From contig JAHBBC010000013.1 of NCBI GenBank assembly GCA_019915015.1, positions 496,001 to 560,000 of the forward strand: a stretch of 64,000 nucleotides of DNA, read 5' to 3'. The notes under the pieces are model-generated. The model saw only the letters and a program-made list of their open reading frames with translations, made no database searches and was not told the origin of the DNA. Below are positions 43,010 through 55,178 of this stretch, one piece after another. Position numbers and translations under genes: made by a program. Every line of letters starts with the position of its first letter. Position 1 is the first letter of the stretch. The stretch is from Auriscalpium vulgare (Eukaryota; Basidiomycota; Agaricomycetes; Russulales; Auriscalpiaceae).

Positions 43010-44418
43010 CTAAAGAGCGCACGCCGCGCGTATGTCATCAATATGCGTGAAGCGAGGCTGCGCGATGCCGAAGTGTTTGAGCAGCGCCTTGTGCGTGAAG
43101 TGCACCAGACACGTCCGCTCGCCCTCGACACCCCAGTCTCCAACTTCATGAGGAATGATGGAGCCGAGGATGAGAACGAGCGTCCCAGAATCATAACTGA
43201 GCTCGAGGCCTAATATCTTTAAAATCAATAGGCAGTGGTGGTACGGACCGACGCTGAGGAGTGCGTCGAGTCCCGCGAGACAGCCCTTGTCATCCTGATG
43301 GCTCGGAGTGGCGCGGTTGTAAATGATGGAGATACCCTGGAACGAGGAATCCCAATTTTTAGCGTGCTTTGCGGTTTCCACGCCCTTGCGCAGGCGCTCC
43401 ATCGACTTGAAATATGCGGCGTGGGGGTCGGGCGCAGTCATTTGAAGTAGGTGGTCGAGCCGAAACTGGAATGGCGACAACCACGACAGCAGACGCTCCA
43501 CGGCAGCAGCCTTTTTCTTCGTCGTGCTCGCGCAGAACGTGCTACTGGGTTGCGGGGGCAGGTTCTAGTCGCGATTCGTGAGTCGAGCCGTCGCTGTGCA
43601 GTCGAAAAATACGCACCGCATGCCCAATCTCATCCCAGCCTGGTGAGATGTGGTGGCAACCGGTGACGTTGCCGTTCTGCTGTTTGTAGCCCTCCGCTGC
43701 ACCGCGTCCTTGGGTATCCGCCGACAACTTGGGCGGATACACGGCCGCGAAATCCTTCATGTAATTCGCGTGATCTCGCTGTGGAAGAATTAAGTACGTA
43801 CTTCGCGGACGTATGAAGGTCAGCCTACGCTTTCTTGCTCAGTGAGGTATCCAGGAAAATGGAAACCGATGAGGTAGCCGTTCGAGTCGAAGAACGACCT
43901 GCATTGCCCATCTGCATACTCGGTGTCGACCAGGTGACAGAGGTCTTCTTCACGAAGCTCCTTGATGCCGTCCGTCGTCACGTCGCGAGAGATCATCGCC
44001 AGCTGGCGAAGGTCGACATCCAGGAACACTAAAGCGCGCGCAACTCAGTGTCGCGCAGCAGGGACGGTATATGCCGCGTACCTGCATTGTTCAGGGCCTT
44101 CCTGACTTTCGACCGGTTCAGTTGGCAGAGACTTCGAAGTTTCTGCGACAATTTATGCTGGAAAGCGGGACCTGCGTCTGGGGGAGCAAGAGACATACGT
44201 GAGACAGAAGAGGCACGTCGCGTTGCATGCGGACCCTTACCCGGGTGCACAGGGCGCCTCAGTGGGCCCTTGGAGATGCCAACTGGCGCTATCGTCCTCC
44301 CAGGCAGGGGTGTCAATTCGTGGACGGAGTTTTCGTCCACAGGTGGGAGACGAAGCCGGGGACGGGACGGTGTATTCTTGCGCGGATTTGGGCCGGTATG
44401 GGTAGCGTGGCCAACCAT
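43010..44418 (-). CDS. TET/JBP-type 2OG-Fe(II) dioxygenase, intact, 396 aa
   Basis: Five exons (44418-44241, 44177-44082, 44028-43829, 43778-43617, 43564-43010) sum to 397 codons including stop. The 52-nt intron 4 (GTGCGT to GACTAG) removes what otherwise looks like a frameshift. Conserved blocks: VFLDVDLRQLAMISRDVT, GIKELREEDLCHLVDT, DFAAVYPPKLSADTQGRGA, HHISPGWDEIG, LLSWLSPFQFRLDHLL. The double-stranded beta-helix has the iron ligands His301 and Asp303 (NRATPSHQDDKG) and His351 (IIPHEVGD), with Arg362 eleven residues on (GERTC) for 2-oxoglutarate. The family oxidises 5-methylcytosine (TET) or thymine (JBP) in DNA. Such genes are known to travel with KDZ transposons in mushrooms; activity here is inferred. 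Confidence 0.82.
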
Positions 44419-46259
44419 GTTGAGAGCGTGGACAAGTGGGGCGATCAAGAGGGGTCGCGCACGGAGGGGCGACGAGGGGGCGGGCACGCAGTAGGCAACA
44501 CAGCGGGCGGGCTAGCAAGACCGCTCTGCTGTGCGACTCAAACGCTGCAGTCCAAAAAGACTGCAGCTCTGCGTGACGGGGACCGTTGGCTCTTGACTGT
44601 GACAGAAACAGAGGACCAGAAGCTGAGTGGCCAGTGGCAGTGGGGAGGGTGTGGACGGTTGAAAACAAAGCGCCAGGCGCTTTCGCCGCGCCGGGCGCTA
44701 ACGACTTGGAAACCGAAATGGCGCGTCCAGCGCGTCTCGCTGTCATTCATCCCCCAACGTCGATGTCACCTCCCCCAACCCCAATGGTCCTGCAGCGGAC
44801 GCAGAGCGTCACTGTACGCCGTGCGCTGTAGAGATGCACGCCTTAAGGTCCGTCCTGCACGGGCGAGGCGGGCGTAAAGGGTCGGGTCTCCGTCATCGTC
44901 GTCTGCCCACGTCACCGAGCCTTTATCTCCTCCCTCTTCACTTTCCTCTGCTCTTGGTTTCTCTATCGCCAACACCCCCGCTTCACTTCGGCTTTCCGCT
45001 TCAAACACCCCCGCTTCACTTCGGCTTTCCTATCACCACCACGCCCGCCGTCTGACACGCTTCGCTCCCACACGCAAGGTGAGTGCATGACAATTTCGAC
45101 GGCCGTGCCAACTATTGACACTATTCTACAGACGTCCGCTCTCTTTCCCTCCACATCCATCCTCCATCACGCCGCTCCTCTTTACGCAGCTATGCTGCCG
45201 GCCCATGGCTTCACGCTCGGCGGAGGTCCCTCACCGCCCGAAACGCGTCCCCGAGCGCGCGCCTGCCAGCACCTCGCGCACATGCGCTTCCTGTCTCCTC
45301 GACCTTTCGCGTACACCTTTCGCGTACACCCCCGCCGTGGCGCGGGTCCGCCCCTCCCTTGTACCTCCAAGACAAGACGTCCGCGCCAGCGTGAATCGCC
45401 GGACGACGTCGTGATTGGCTGGGTATGTTTCGCATCGCCGTACGTGAATATGACTTATGTTCGTTTACAGGTCCCGCGGCCGGTCCTCTACGTCAACTTC
45501 CAGTGTGCTCTACCTCTCCCCTACCCCCCGCCGTCGCGATGTTCGCAAGACAAGTCTTCTGCGCTGGCGTCAATCGCCGGACGACTTACTTGGGTATGTT
45601 TTGCATCAGTGTAAGTGAATATGACTTATGTTCGTATGCAGGTCCCGCCGTCAAATTCTCTACGACACACCCTCGACAACCACTTGCCGTCGTGCGGCCG
45701 CAGTGGGCGATGGCGTGTAGCGAGCGAAAGGCAGGGAACGGCAGCGCGATCACCCCCATAGAGCTGCTTTGCTAGGCAGCTCCTCTGGGTCGGTGGCCTT
45801 TTTGACGGTCTACCTGTTGGGCGGACCGGCAATCTGTGCAGCAGGCGCGACGCCATGTCTCGCCGTTGCCCATCCTACATCGTCTTCCCCCTGCCTTTGC
45901 GTTGCATGCTGGCCAGGTCCGCTCCCGCTCCATCATCAATAGTCCCACGTTATACGGAGGCTCGCGTTCGATCGCCGTATCGATGCATGAGTCGATCCAC
46001 TTCACTCCCCCGACCATCAAACGGTTCGACTCCCGGTCTCATACGCCCACCGTCAGAATATAAGTCGCCTCAAGTCGCTTCCCTACCTTCTTATGCCGTA
46101 GCGTCCCCTCCATCGACACTTCCCCTCCCTCGCGCTGCACCGACATCTGCCCTATCCTGCCCATTCGTTTGCGCCTTCCCCCCGCTCTACGCCTTCCCGC
46201 TCTTCCCTCACCTGTCCTGTGGCCTCGTGCCGCCATCTTCGCTCCCTCCCTCGTCCCCT
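44419..46259. promoter_or_regulatory. Divergent region between TET/JBP and KDZ genes, with a duplicated exon-intron module
   Basis: The two genes face away from each other here. The transposase leader side is pyrimidine-rich and seems to hold spliced untranslated exons. A module of about 110 bp occurs at about 45369-45480 and again at 45546-45650. Each copy reads AATCGCCGGACGAC, a GTATGTTT donor, TGAATATGACTTATGTTCGT, a CAG acceptor and GTCCCGC. Two short direct repeats (CACTTCGGCTTTCC) lie at about 44985 and 45017. No long coding frame is convincing. Confidence 0.45.
44546..44565. promoter_or_regulatory. Inverted repeat TGCAGTC-n6-GACTGCA, copy 3
   Basis: Same arms and similar flanks (GTGTGCGACTC nearby) as the copies at 41955 and 42642. 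It lies about 130 bp upstream of the TET/JBP start codon, in the region shared with the transposase gene. Confidence 0.55.
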
Positions 46260-49200
46260 ATGGCCAGCTCATCGCAACCAGGACGAGGGCGGCCGAGGCG
46301 GCGGAAGAATGTGGACGCCCAAGTGGACACGATCTCTTTTGCCACCGCTTACCCAGTCGGCGAAGGGAGCAAGCCACGCGCGTCCGCAACCAAGTCGAGT
46401 TCGGCGCCTCCGCCTACCCGTCATAACCCATGGGCTGGGTTCCTGCCGTCCACACCACGCCTGAAGATCTCCATGCCCATCACGGCGAAGGCCAATGAAT
46501 CAGACACAGACGACGAGGAAGTCAAGCCATCCCCGGCCGCCTCGTCAGCGAAGAAGGCCAAGGTCAACAACACCATAGTACGTCTCGTGTTCACCTGACC
46601 TGACCATGACATCTCACTGGAATTACAGCGTCCTTCCGAACGCATGTCCGAGTTCTTGGACAACTATGCGGTTCCTATCCACTCCGCCATGCTTGAAGCC
46701 GAAAGCGGGCCTCCCTCCATGAGCTGTGCTGGCGCGAATTGCGCGGGTGGAACACAAGTGCACGAGGAGCTGTTCAAATGCGAGGAGTGCTTTTTCACAA
46801 GGTTTCTTTGTGCGGCATGCATCCAACGGTCACACGCCGACAACCCTCTCCATCGCATCCTCGCTTGGCGTCCGAACACTGGGTTCTGGAGGAGACACAC
46901 GCTGTGCGAGGTGGGGATGGTCGTCCATTTGGGACATGATGGCGCATCGTGCTCTAACAGCACCGACAACCCCCGACACATGACGCTCGGGCTCGAGTCA
47001 GGCTTCCAGGCTGCCTCTGTCAAATTCTGCGGGTGCAGGCCGTTAGGTCGTGTGTCGGCAGTTCCACATTTCATTCAACTCCTCCGACATGGTCTGTTCC
47101 CGGCATCGTGGCAATTCCCCAAGTCCGCTTTCTCCATCCGTCTGCACAAAACATTCCATCTCCTCAGCCTCCAAGCACAGACAAATGCCAGGGATTTCAT
47201 CCTGTACCTCCGGCGGAAGACGGACAACGTCATGATGTCGACCACCCCGGTATGTCGCTCGTTGTGCGCATTTCGCTCACGTGCTGACCTCAGTCATGCA
47301 GGATCGCTATCGCGAGTTCCTGACGAGCGCGCGCGAGTTCGCGTATCTGAGGACGGTGCGCCGTGCCGGCGTGCTTCCTGTCCGCAACATGGAAGCCGGT
47401 AGTCTCGCCGTCTTGTGCCCCGCCTGTCCGCAGCCAGACATCAACATGGACCCCCTTTGGCGCGAGCGCCCACTGCCCGAACGGTAAGTGCGAGGCTCAA
47501 CTGCGCGCACACCTGACTGACTTCGCCAACAAAGATTTCTGGACGCGTTATTCTACACGATTGATGGGAATTTCCATCAGAACCAGAGACTTAAGCCCCA
47601 TGACCCCGACGACTTTCCACTCACGCTCGGCGCAGCGTATTTCGCACACGAGGAGGACTTCGCCAAGTACCAGCAGAAGCTGGGGCCTCTGGAACTGGAG
47701 GAAACAACATGCCACAAGTTCGCCGCGTTGGGCTACGGAGGTTACTGGGGCAATGTGTCGGGGACGGTTGGAGTGTCATGCGCACGGCACATGTTCGTGC
47801 TGCCTGGAGGTGGCGTTGACTTGCAGAAAGGCGAAAGGTGCGTCATGGCTACCCTCATGCGACGCAGAGTACTGATCAGCGTCGCAGGTTCGCCAACGTC
47901 GATTTTGCCATGGTCTCCGCGCTCCAACGATGGACGGGCTTGCTCATGCACGTGTCCGGATACGACATCAACTGCCAGTATCAGAGGAACCTGGACAAGC
48001 GCCTCCGCGAGTTTAATATGAACACGGCGGACTTGAAGAGGCTCTTGACGGTCCTTCTGCCGATAACGCTGAGACTTGTGGGCAAATTCCACCTGCCCGC
48101 CCATATCAAGGCTTGCCGGGCTTTCTGGGGCTTCAACAACGCACCGGGGGTGGGCCGCACGGACGGGGAGGCCTTGGAACGTCTCTGGGCCCTGCTCAAC
48201 TTGATCGGTGCCATCACACGCGAGATGAATTCTGGCTACCGTCACGACAAGATCAACGACCACCACGGAGATATGAACGCGCGACGAGTCCACGGGATCG
48301 GTACGAGTCTACGATGCTTTTCTTTCATTGCAGTCGTGCTGACGTCGCCGAACCGAACAGTTAAGGCTACTGTGAAGAAGCACACCGAGGCCGTCAAGCA
48401 TCACGGCAAAGTCACCCGCCATCTGGCGCTGATGGAGCGAGCGATCCCCGCAGACACGCTGTCTTCATGGATCGTAGAGAAGAGTGAATGGGAGGCGCTG
48501 GTGGTAGATCCACAAAACCATAAGAACATGTCGAACCCGTTTGATCCGCAGGACGCCAAGAGTGAGTCTGCTTGATGCTGCATCGGAGAGGCGCACTCAC
48601 TTATCACACCGACCTCAGTGCCAACGCAGAACGAATTAGTGGCATCGATGACGGCCATGGGTAAAACCGCGGCAGGCACGACAGTTCGTCCTGGACTCGT
48701 CGGTGCCATTGGAGAGGGGATAGAGCTTCAGGCTGTTCGGTGAGTACACGTGTGTGGCTGCACCTTCCTCGAAGCCTGACGTGAACTGCAGGGCCGAGCT
48801 ACTGTCGCGACTGGCAGATCCGTGGGAGGCGGATGCCGACGATACTATCCAGATGCTCCAAGGATTCTGGGAGCGCCTTCGGACGTGGCAAGAAATCGCC
48901 ACGATCTACCTGACACCTTTCATCAACGCCGCCCTAGCGGGTGGCGCGCCGAATCCGCTCCTGGCCAGCGAGGACGACGAGGACGAGGACGACGAAGGCG
49001 AGTTCATGGACACAGACGCTGAGGCCGGTGATGACGAAGAGGAGGCTACACCGATGGGCTCCAAGCGGGCGGCGTCCCTCGGGGGAAACTCGCAACGAGG
49101 GGCGTCGTTGGGCAAGAAGCGTGCGGCGTCGGCGGGGTCAAAGAGGGTGGGACGGTCAGTCGTGCGGCGGCCACGAAAGCGACCCAATGGGGTCAATTCC

Positions 49201-50070
49201 GACTGGGACGAGGTTGATAAGGTCGTCATCCTTCTTCCATCGAGCGTCGCCAAAGGCAAGAACGCGCAAGCAGACCTGGGGGCGGCGTGGGAAGTCGAGT
49301 ATGCTCTGCGACGCGGCGAAGCCAACGACACCTTGGACAACGCTCGGAACCTTCTCATAACCGGCTACGCGCTGAAGCGCCATCGTCGACACGAGCACGG
49401 CCAGAAACACAACACACGCGGGAAGCGCGTTCGCGGGTTGAAGATGAAGCTACTCAACAGGGTTGTCACCAGATACCGCGCGTCCCGCCGTTGCTTGCTG
49501 CTCCTCGGTATGCCGCAGGATGATGACACGTACCGCGCGTTGAAGAACAAAGACATCAAGGCATTCACGGTGTTCACGGACGATGAGATCTTGGGCGACG
49601 GGAAGATTGAGGTGTCGTGGTTATGGGACGATCTAGGCAAACTAAGTGAAATGGATGACGACGCCGTGCAGAGTTACTGTGCAGAAGGTGCGTGTCTGAC
49701 AGTGGCTTCCCTTCTCCGTCGCTGAGCTGCGACACAGCGCAAAAAGTGTACTGGTTCCGGCGGCACTCTCTTCAGGGTCGGTGGCAGGAGGAGCTTCTGC
49801 TTGTGGAGGAGGAGATGCGCCGCATTGTGCGGTTCTTTGATTACTACATCACGTCGTGGGGCAAGACCGCAGCCAAACATGACGGAGATGGATCTCCGTC
49901 CCTCGCAGCCTACGCACGCCGGTACGTTTTTCTGTCACCCACACGAACTCAGCATCGCTAAACCTGCATCGTGCTTCAGGCAGCAGTTCCGCTATCAACA
50001 ATTGCGGGACGACGCTCTGTCGTCTTTCCCCTCGGAGGTCGTCTCCGGCGTCCTGTCAGCCCCATCGTAG
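46260..50070 (+). CDS. KDZ (Kyakuja-Dileera-Zisupton) transposase, intact, 1106 aa
   Basis: Ten exons (46260-46577, 46629-47249, 47302-47483, 47535-47837, 47888-48300, 48361-48561, 48619-48739, 48792-49687, 49747-49921, 49980-50070) sum to 1107 codons including stop. The N-terminal CxC2-like cysteine cluster runs from about residue 130 (CAGANC, CEEC, CAAC). The RNase H-fold core follows: Asp384 in FYTIDGNFHQNQR, Asp501 in SGYDINCQYQRNL, and Glu569/Glu572 in GRTDGEALERLWA. FHLPAHIKAC supplies the conserved His residues. An acidic linker, a basic patch and a C-terminal Trp-rich tail (YWFRRHSLQGRWQEELLLVE) complete it. The first ATG in the open exon (MASSSQPGRGRPRRRK) is taken as start. It should mobilise this element and perhaps the deleted copy at 20101-30370. 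Confidence 0.93.
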
Positions 50071-51930
50071 TAGTGGTACATGTACGCTATCGTATTCCGG
50101 CGTCCTCTCGGAACTATGGCTTTCTCTCGGAGCTATATGCCCTCCGGATAAGCAGCGACGAAGACGCACTCGTAATAGTCGAGCTGCAAAACCATGTTGG
50201 CCGTGGGCGCAGGGTGAACAGAGCAACAGAAAGGGAGGGGTCTTATTGCCTCCCGGCATCGCAACACTTGGTCTGGACGGTGCGACCGCCACTGGCGCGT
50301 GCACAATGCAACGTGATGGACTTCCTCGCGCGTCTTCAACGCAATGGAACGAGAACCAACACGCTGGGCGGCCGCCAATCGCTCATGACGGCCACAAAGA
50401 CACCAGGGGCCGACGACAGCGACGTGGCAAGACGGCAGCGCGGCCAGGTGATCAAGGATGAGCGCGCGGCCACCACGGGCGCGCGCAATGCAACACGATG
50501 GACATCCTCGCGTGCCGAGCTGCGTTGGAGACGACAAGCAGACTGCGCGTGGGACGTCTGGACGCCGGCATCGTGCGCCTAAATTCAACGCGATGGAACG
50601 AGCTGGACGCCACCACCACGTCCCGGACATTTAACCAACACGCTGCGCGGCTGCCAGTCGCTCACGAAGGCCACACAGACGCCAGGCGCCGACGGCGGCG
50701 AAGTGGCGAGACGGCAGCGCGGCCAGGCCGGGAAGGACGAGCGCGTGGAGCTGGGCGCAGGCCTCGCGCGGTCGTTGCGAGCGAGTCGTCCTGCAAGCGC
50801 GCGGCCACCACGGCGACAACATCTCAGGCGCGCATCGGCAAATGGCACGATGGAGGAGCTGGACGAGCAGCTGGACGCGGCTCTCGCAGGCTGGACGCCG
50901 CCAGTCTCGCGGGCAGCGCCAGCAGGCATCGTGCGCTGGGTGCGAGCGAGTCGTCTAGGGCGTGGAGGAGTCCTGCCAGCGCCGCGCAACGACGTGCACC
51001 TCCCAGGACGATTCCTGCGCGTCGGAAGCGCGCAATGCACGAGCTGGCGCACCGCGCGGGAGGCGCAGGACAACGATGGTGCGCCCGAGGCGACGAGAAG
51101 ACTACGCACCGGGCGGTCAAGATGTCTGGGACGAGGTGGACAGCGCCATCGTGGACGCACGCGGGTGAGTCCGCCTAGGGCGTCCGCGATGGAGGAGCCG
51201 GACGCGGCTCTGGCATGCTGTACGCCATGGCATGCTGGACGCCAGTCTTGCGTGCTGGACGCGGCTCTTGCCCGCTGGACGCCGCGCACTCTGGACGCCG
51301 CGCACTCTGGATGCCGCGCATGCTGGACGGGGCTGTCGCACGGCGGGACACCGCCACTCTCGCGCGCAGTCTCGCGGGGAGCCCCAGCAAGCGTCTCGAA
51401 CGGCAGCAAGCCGTACAAGAATGCCGGCTGCGCCATCGTGGACGCACGCGGGGGAGTCGGCCTGGGGTGGCGTGCCTAACCGTGAGGCTAATATTCTCTG
51501 CCGTCGAGGACAGACAGGCTAACTGCTATCGGCGTCTATACGAGCACGCACGCGCGACGTTCGTATCAGTGGCTAAGGAGGTAGTGCAGTCTTTTGTGGC
51601 TTAATACACGGTTGGCAGCGCTGTCGTTCTGGAAGCAAAAAAGACTCGTGCGCTTGTGGACAGTCGTATGAACACTTTGAGAGTGACGGTGCTCTAAACT
51701 CGGGAATGTCCGCGGGGAAGGGCACGGGGCGTGCGACGGCGAAAAAGTCGCTGGCAAGAAAACAAGAAGATCACACAGAAACATGCGCGCACATCCTCGC
51801 CAGGACGCGCGCATACCTCGAGACTCGATGCGCTGAAGCTGAAGGAAGAGGTCAGTGTCCGGTTCTTGCCTGGCAATATGCGGGGTGGACTCACATAGAG
51901 CTACGCAGTGTCGGCCACGCTCCGCTACAC
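50071..51930. other. Degenerate repeats downstream of the KDZ transposase
   Basis: GC-rich DNA with imperfect direct repeats and long overlapping frames on both strands, which I read as composition artefacts. A unit with AACACGCTG, GGCCACA, GACGCCAG and GGCAAGACGGCAGCGCGGCC-like strings occurs near 50360-50450 and 50635-50730. A short unit, CTGGACGCCGCGCACT, is tandem at about 51277-51310. No gene is supported. Confidence 0.5.
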
Positions 51931-51934
51931 CGCG

Positions 51935-53491
51935 CTACTGCCCGCCTCGCCGACCTCGCCAACCGGCCAGCTTACCGCGCACCGCCCTTATACCCCGCCG
52001 AGAGCGACCCACGGTGACTACGCGCCCTGCCAGAGCACGCACGGCCCCTAAAGCTTGCACTCCGATTACCCGTGCCGCCGACATACCCCGCTGCGTGATA
52101 GCGCGCGCGGCGCCTGTCGCGCGAGCGACGGTGCGCCTGTGCTCCGCACGCGCCGGGCTGGTAGCGGTACCGGGGACGGGCGGGTTTGCGCTGGGCTCCG
52201 GGTCGTGCGTGACCGCGCTGCTGGAGCTCGAGGCGCTCGCAGACGAGCCCGACGTGCGTGCGCTGGCTGCGCTGGTGTTCGAGGTGGCCGGCGAGGCAGC
52301 GCTGGACGATACGCTGCCGGCCGTCGTGGTCGATGTCGTGGTGGCGGTGGTAGTTGCCCGCCCCGAGACGGCGTCCTCGTTCGAGGCGTGTTCGGGCGTG
52401 GCCAGCCTGCCTGGGATGCTGAGGGACGGCGCGCGCGTCGCGGCGCTGGACCACTTGGCGCTGCTTGACGACGAGCGCGGCGTGGAAGGCCTGCTGCACG
52501 GGGGAGCGGGGTTTTCGGGCGATGTCGCGCGGGATGGAGCGCGCGCGTTCAAGTCGTGCTGAGGGGCGCGGCCTGGCGGTTCCATGGTGCGGCTCGTGAG
52601 AGCCGGCACTGTGACTTTCGCGCGAGGGACGTTCGCGCGGCCGTTGCGGTCGTCTGCGTCGACGGTGCTGTGCCGCAATGGTGCGGTGATTCCACAGGCT
52701 GGCGGTGGTTGAACAGGCTGACGGTGGGAGGAGAGGTGGTGGTGGGGTAGGAAACGGACAGCCGCACCTGCTCTGCAGAACAGAAGCAGGCCGCGCGCGA
52801 CGCGCACAAGCCAGCGAACGCGGGGCCGCGGGCGGCGCGCGATTGGGCACGAAGCGACGAGTGGAGGGAGGCTCGCGTGAGCTGGCGCGCTGAGGGCAGG
52901 GCGAAGAACGTACAAGCTGCAGGCAGGGAGGTCAGTGTGTGCGATGGGATGGAACATAGAAGAACAGACGCACCTAGTGCACCCAAGGAAAGAACGCGCG
53001 TTAATTGGTTGGCGGCAGCGCGCGTGGTTATGAGCCTGAGCGGAGGGAGGCTGCAAAGGGAAGGTACGCGGTGGAATGCAGAGGGAATGGACGGACGCAC
53101 CTGCTCTGCGAAACAGAACAATGCGAGGCGAAGAAGTACGCACGCGAGTTCAAGGACTGAAGAGGAAAGGGCGACAAACGGTATGTCAGTTTTCCGCGCA
53201 GTATCTGGAGTGTGCTGTACTTACGCACTGCGAGTAGGCCAATGAGCCGCGGCGCAGTTTTGCTGTGCTCTGATCGACTGCTTCCGCCGACTCGTCGTCT
53301 TGCAAGGAGTAGACGGAGGCGGAAGGAGATGGGGGTGGCAGTTGGAGGAAGGACGGGTCGCTTGTTGAGGGCAGGCGAGCTGACTTGAGGCCACCGCTAT
53401 CTGCGGCGGCCTGGCCTGCCTGTGGTGCGTCCCAAGCGAGTCGAGCGACTTGCGCGGTCGAGCTGGTGCGTGCGTCGTGTGTCTGCTTCAT
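51935..53491 (-). CDS. Doubtful spliced gene on the minus strand
   Basis: A plausible first exon (53491-53225, MKQTHDARTSSTAQVARLAW, 89 codons) ends in an excellent GTAAGT donor. In-phase exons follow at 53156-53101 and 53050-52974, with further splice sites beyond. Past that the translation is Arg/Ala/Ser-rich and unlike a folded protein. A Ser/Ala/Thr-rich frame starts at 52585. The DNA is also open on the other strand. It could be a fast-evolving or decaying element gene, or chance in GC-rich DNA. Confidence 0.25.
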
Positions 53492-53499
53492 CTAGCTGA

Positions 53500-54139
53500 C
53501 CTTGCTATTCCCAGTGCGCCACGATCGAAAGGATGGAGACGGTTGAGCAGCTGGCGCGGTCGAGCGGGTGCGTGCTCCTCCATGACTGTCTGCGCCTCGC
53601 TGACCTATCTTTCCCTCTGCACGACTCGAGCCACTGGGGAGGTCACCCCGGTGGGTGTACCGTGCAGCTCCATCGTCTCGAGGTGGTGCGTGCATCTCTT
53701 TCGCAGTCTTCTTCTCGCTGACCATTCTTGCACGCAGCAACAAGATCTCTGGCAACGCTCGAGCAGCTCGCGCGGTCCCACCGGCGACGCCGCGCCCACG
53801 AGAGAACGACGCCACCGTGATCGTCCGTCGCCCGTCATGCAAACGCAAGCCGCGCCCGACGACGCTGGACCCGCCGCACAGGCCTCCTGCCCACGTCAAG
53901 CCGTCCAACCAACGGACCGCAGACTGCGCACACGCAGCACGCGCGGCCTAAACGGTCCCTATCAGGCGTCCACGGAAAAGCCGCCGCCGCGCGCCGTGTC
54001 TGCGCTGCCATCGAGCGTGGACTGCGTCTCTTCGATGCCAGCTTTTCTGCATTGTAAGTCTATCTACCGTCGTGCCGACAATGCGCTCATCTTTGTGTGG
54101 CAGGCAGGGCATGCAAACCGCGCGCAAATTGTGCGGCAG
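53500..54139. other. Plus-strand run of short possible exons
   Basis: Three or four short plus-strand segments repeat the peptide E(R/Q)LARS (VERLARSS, VEQLARSSG, LEQLARSH), with GTGCGTG donors, CTGAC branch sequences and CAG/GAG acceptors between them. They may be duplicated exons of a small element gene. Evidence is weak and no complete model was found. Confidence 0.25.
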
Positions 54140-54665
54140 CCAGGGTCCGTCGTCTGCGAATTTGGATTGTAGGGACCAGGCATACAACGGCCGACTTGTG
54201 GCGCCACCGCGCAGCGTGTGCTCAAGGAGATGCGGCATGGTGAGTCTCGCACATTTTCCCGTAGCATTACTGCACGCCCAAGACGACAAACTTCATTCTC
54301 GAATCTCGCCTCCATGCTCACATTCGCCCTCGCACGACCTACTCCCTACTCTATGGCTCGGCATTGTGCACCACAATGCCACGAAGCGGCCCACAAGTCA
54401 CCGTCGCCTCTGGAAGTACGCCCTCGCCGTGTACTTGTGGCCGATGCTGACGTCGGAGTCGGGCGATGCGCTCGACGAGCGCTGTGCTCTCTGCCGCGAC
54501 CGCTGCTACTCGACGCTGATCGCACGAACAACGGCCGAGACCATCAGCGCACCACGAAGGCTTCAAGACAAGACAAGTCCATCGACGCCAGCCCTGTCAT
54601 GTACCTCGGCTACGTCGTCACGAAGCCGCAAGATGAGCAATGTGCGTACCTTCCGTGTTCGTTTT
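54140..54665 (+). repeat. Conserved KDZ-element segment (copy 2)
   Basis: Inverted match of 29175-29690 (see that entry). Here it continues directly into the right arm (54666-55472), showing the ancestral order and revealing the Plavaka insertion site in the deleted copy. Confidence 0.65.
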
Positions 54666-54789
54666 ACGTTGAAAGCGCTCACCGTCTTGCGTTTCTGGGG
54701 TTGCTGTGCAGAACGATCTCATGGTTACAGAGGGCTCGAACACGGAGGCGGACGTCGCGATGCGCGAGGCATCGGATGCGCTAGGCTCA

Positions 54790-55090
54790 GGCAAATGCAT
54801 CTGGCGGAGGCAAATGCATCTGGCACGGGCAAATGCATCTGGCGGAGGCAAATGCATCTGGCACGGGCAAATGCATCTGGCTCAGGCAAATGCATCTGGC
54901 ACGGGCAAATGCATCTGGCTCAGGCAAATGCATTTGGCGCAGGCAAATGCATCTGGCACGGGCAAATGCATCTGGCGCGGGCAAATGCATTGGGCGCGGG
55001 CAAATGCATCTGGCACGGGCAAATGCATCTGGCACGGGCAAATGCATCTGGCACGGGCAAATGCATCTGGCACGGGCAAATGCACCTGGA
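54790..55090. repeat. Expanded ATGCAT minisatellite (19-bp unit), about 15-16 copies
   Basis: Unit AAATGCATCTGGCACGGGC with variants at the last seven bases (GGAGG, CTCAG, GCAGG). Long repetitive frames across it (MHLARANASGTGK) are artefacts. The homologous array in the deleted copy (20526-20612) has four to five units. Confidence 0.9.
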
Positions 55091-55178
55091 TGAAGGTGAG
55101 GGCTCTTGTGGGATAACAGCGTATGTGGGAGGGTCTGCTTGAGGTGCATATGACTAATTAAAAGCCTAACATAATATC

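Noticed and set aside
43565..43616. Apparent one-base frameshift in the TET/JBP gene
   Set aside because: A 52-nt intron (GTGCGT...GACTAG) keeps the frame, and the exons then sum to whole codons. RNA evidence is still needed.
50498..51479. Overlapping ORFs of up to 283 codons on both strands after the transposase
   Set aside because: Arg/Ala-rich translations typical of random GC-rich repeats. The KDZ gene ends cleanly at 50070 and these lack splice-consistent models.
54790..55090. Regularly spaced repeats that could be taken for a CRISPR array
   Set aside because: Units of 18-19 bp are tandem with no unique spacers, and the genome is clearly fungal. They are minisatellites.
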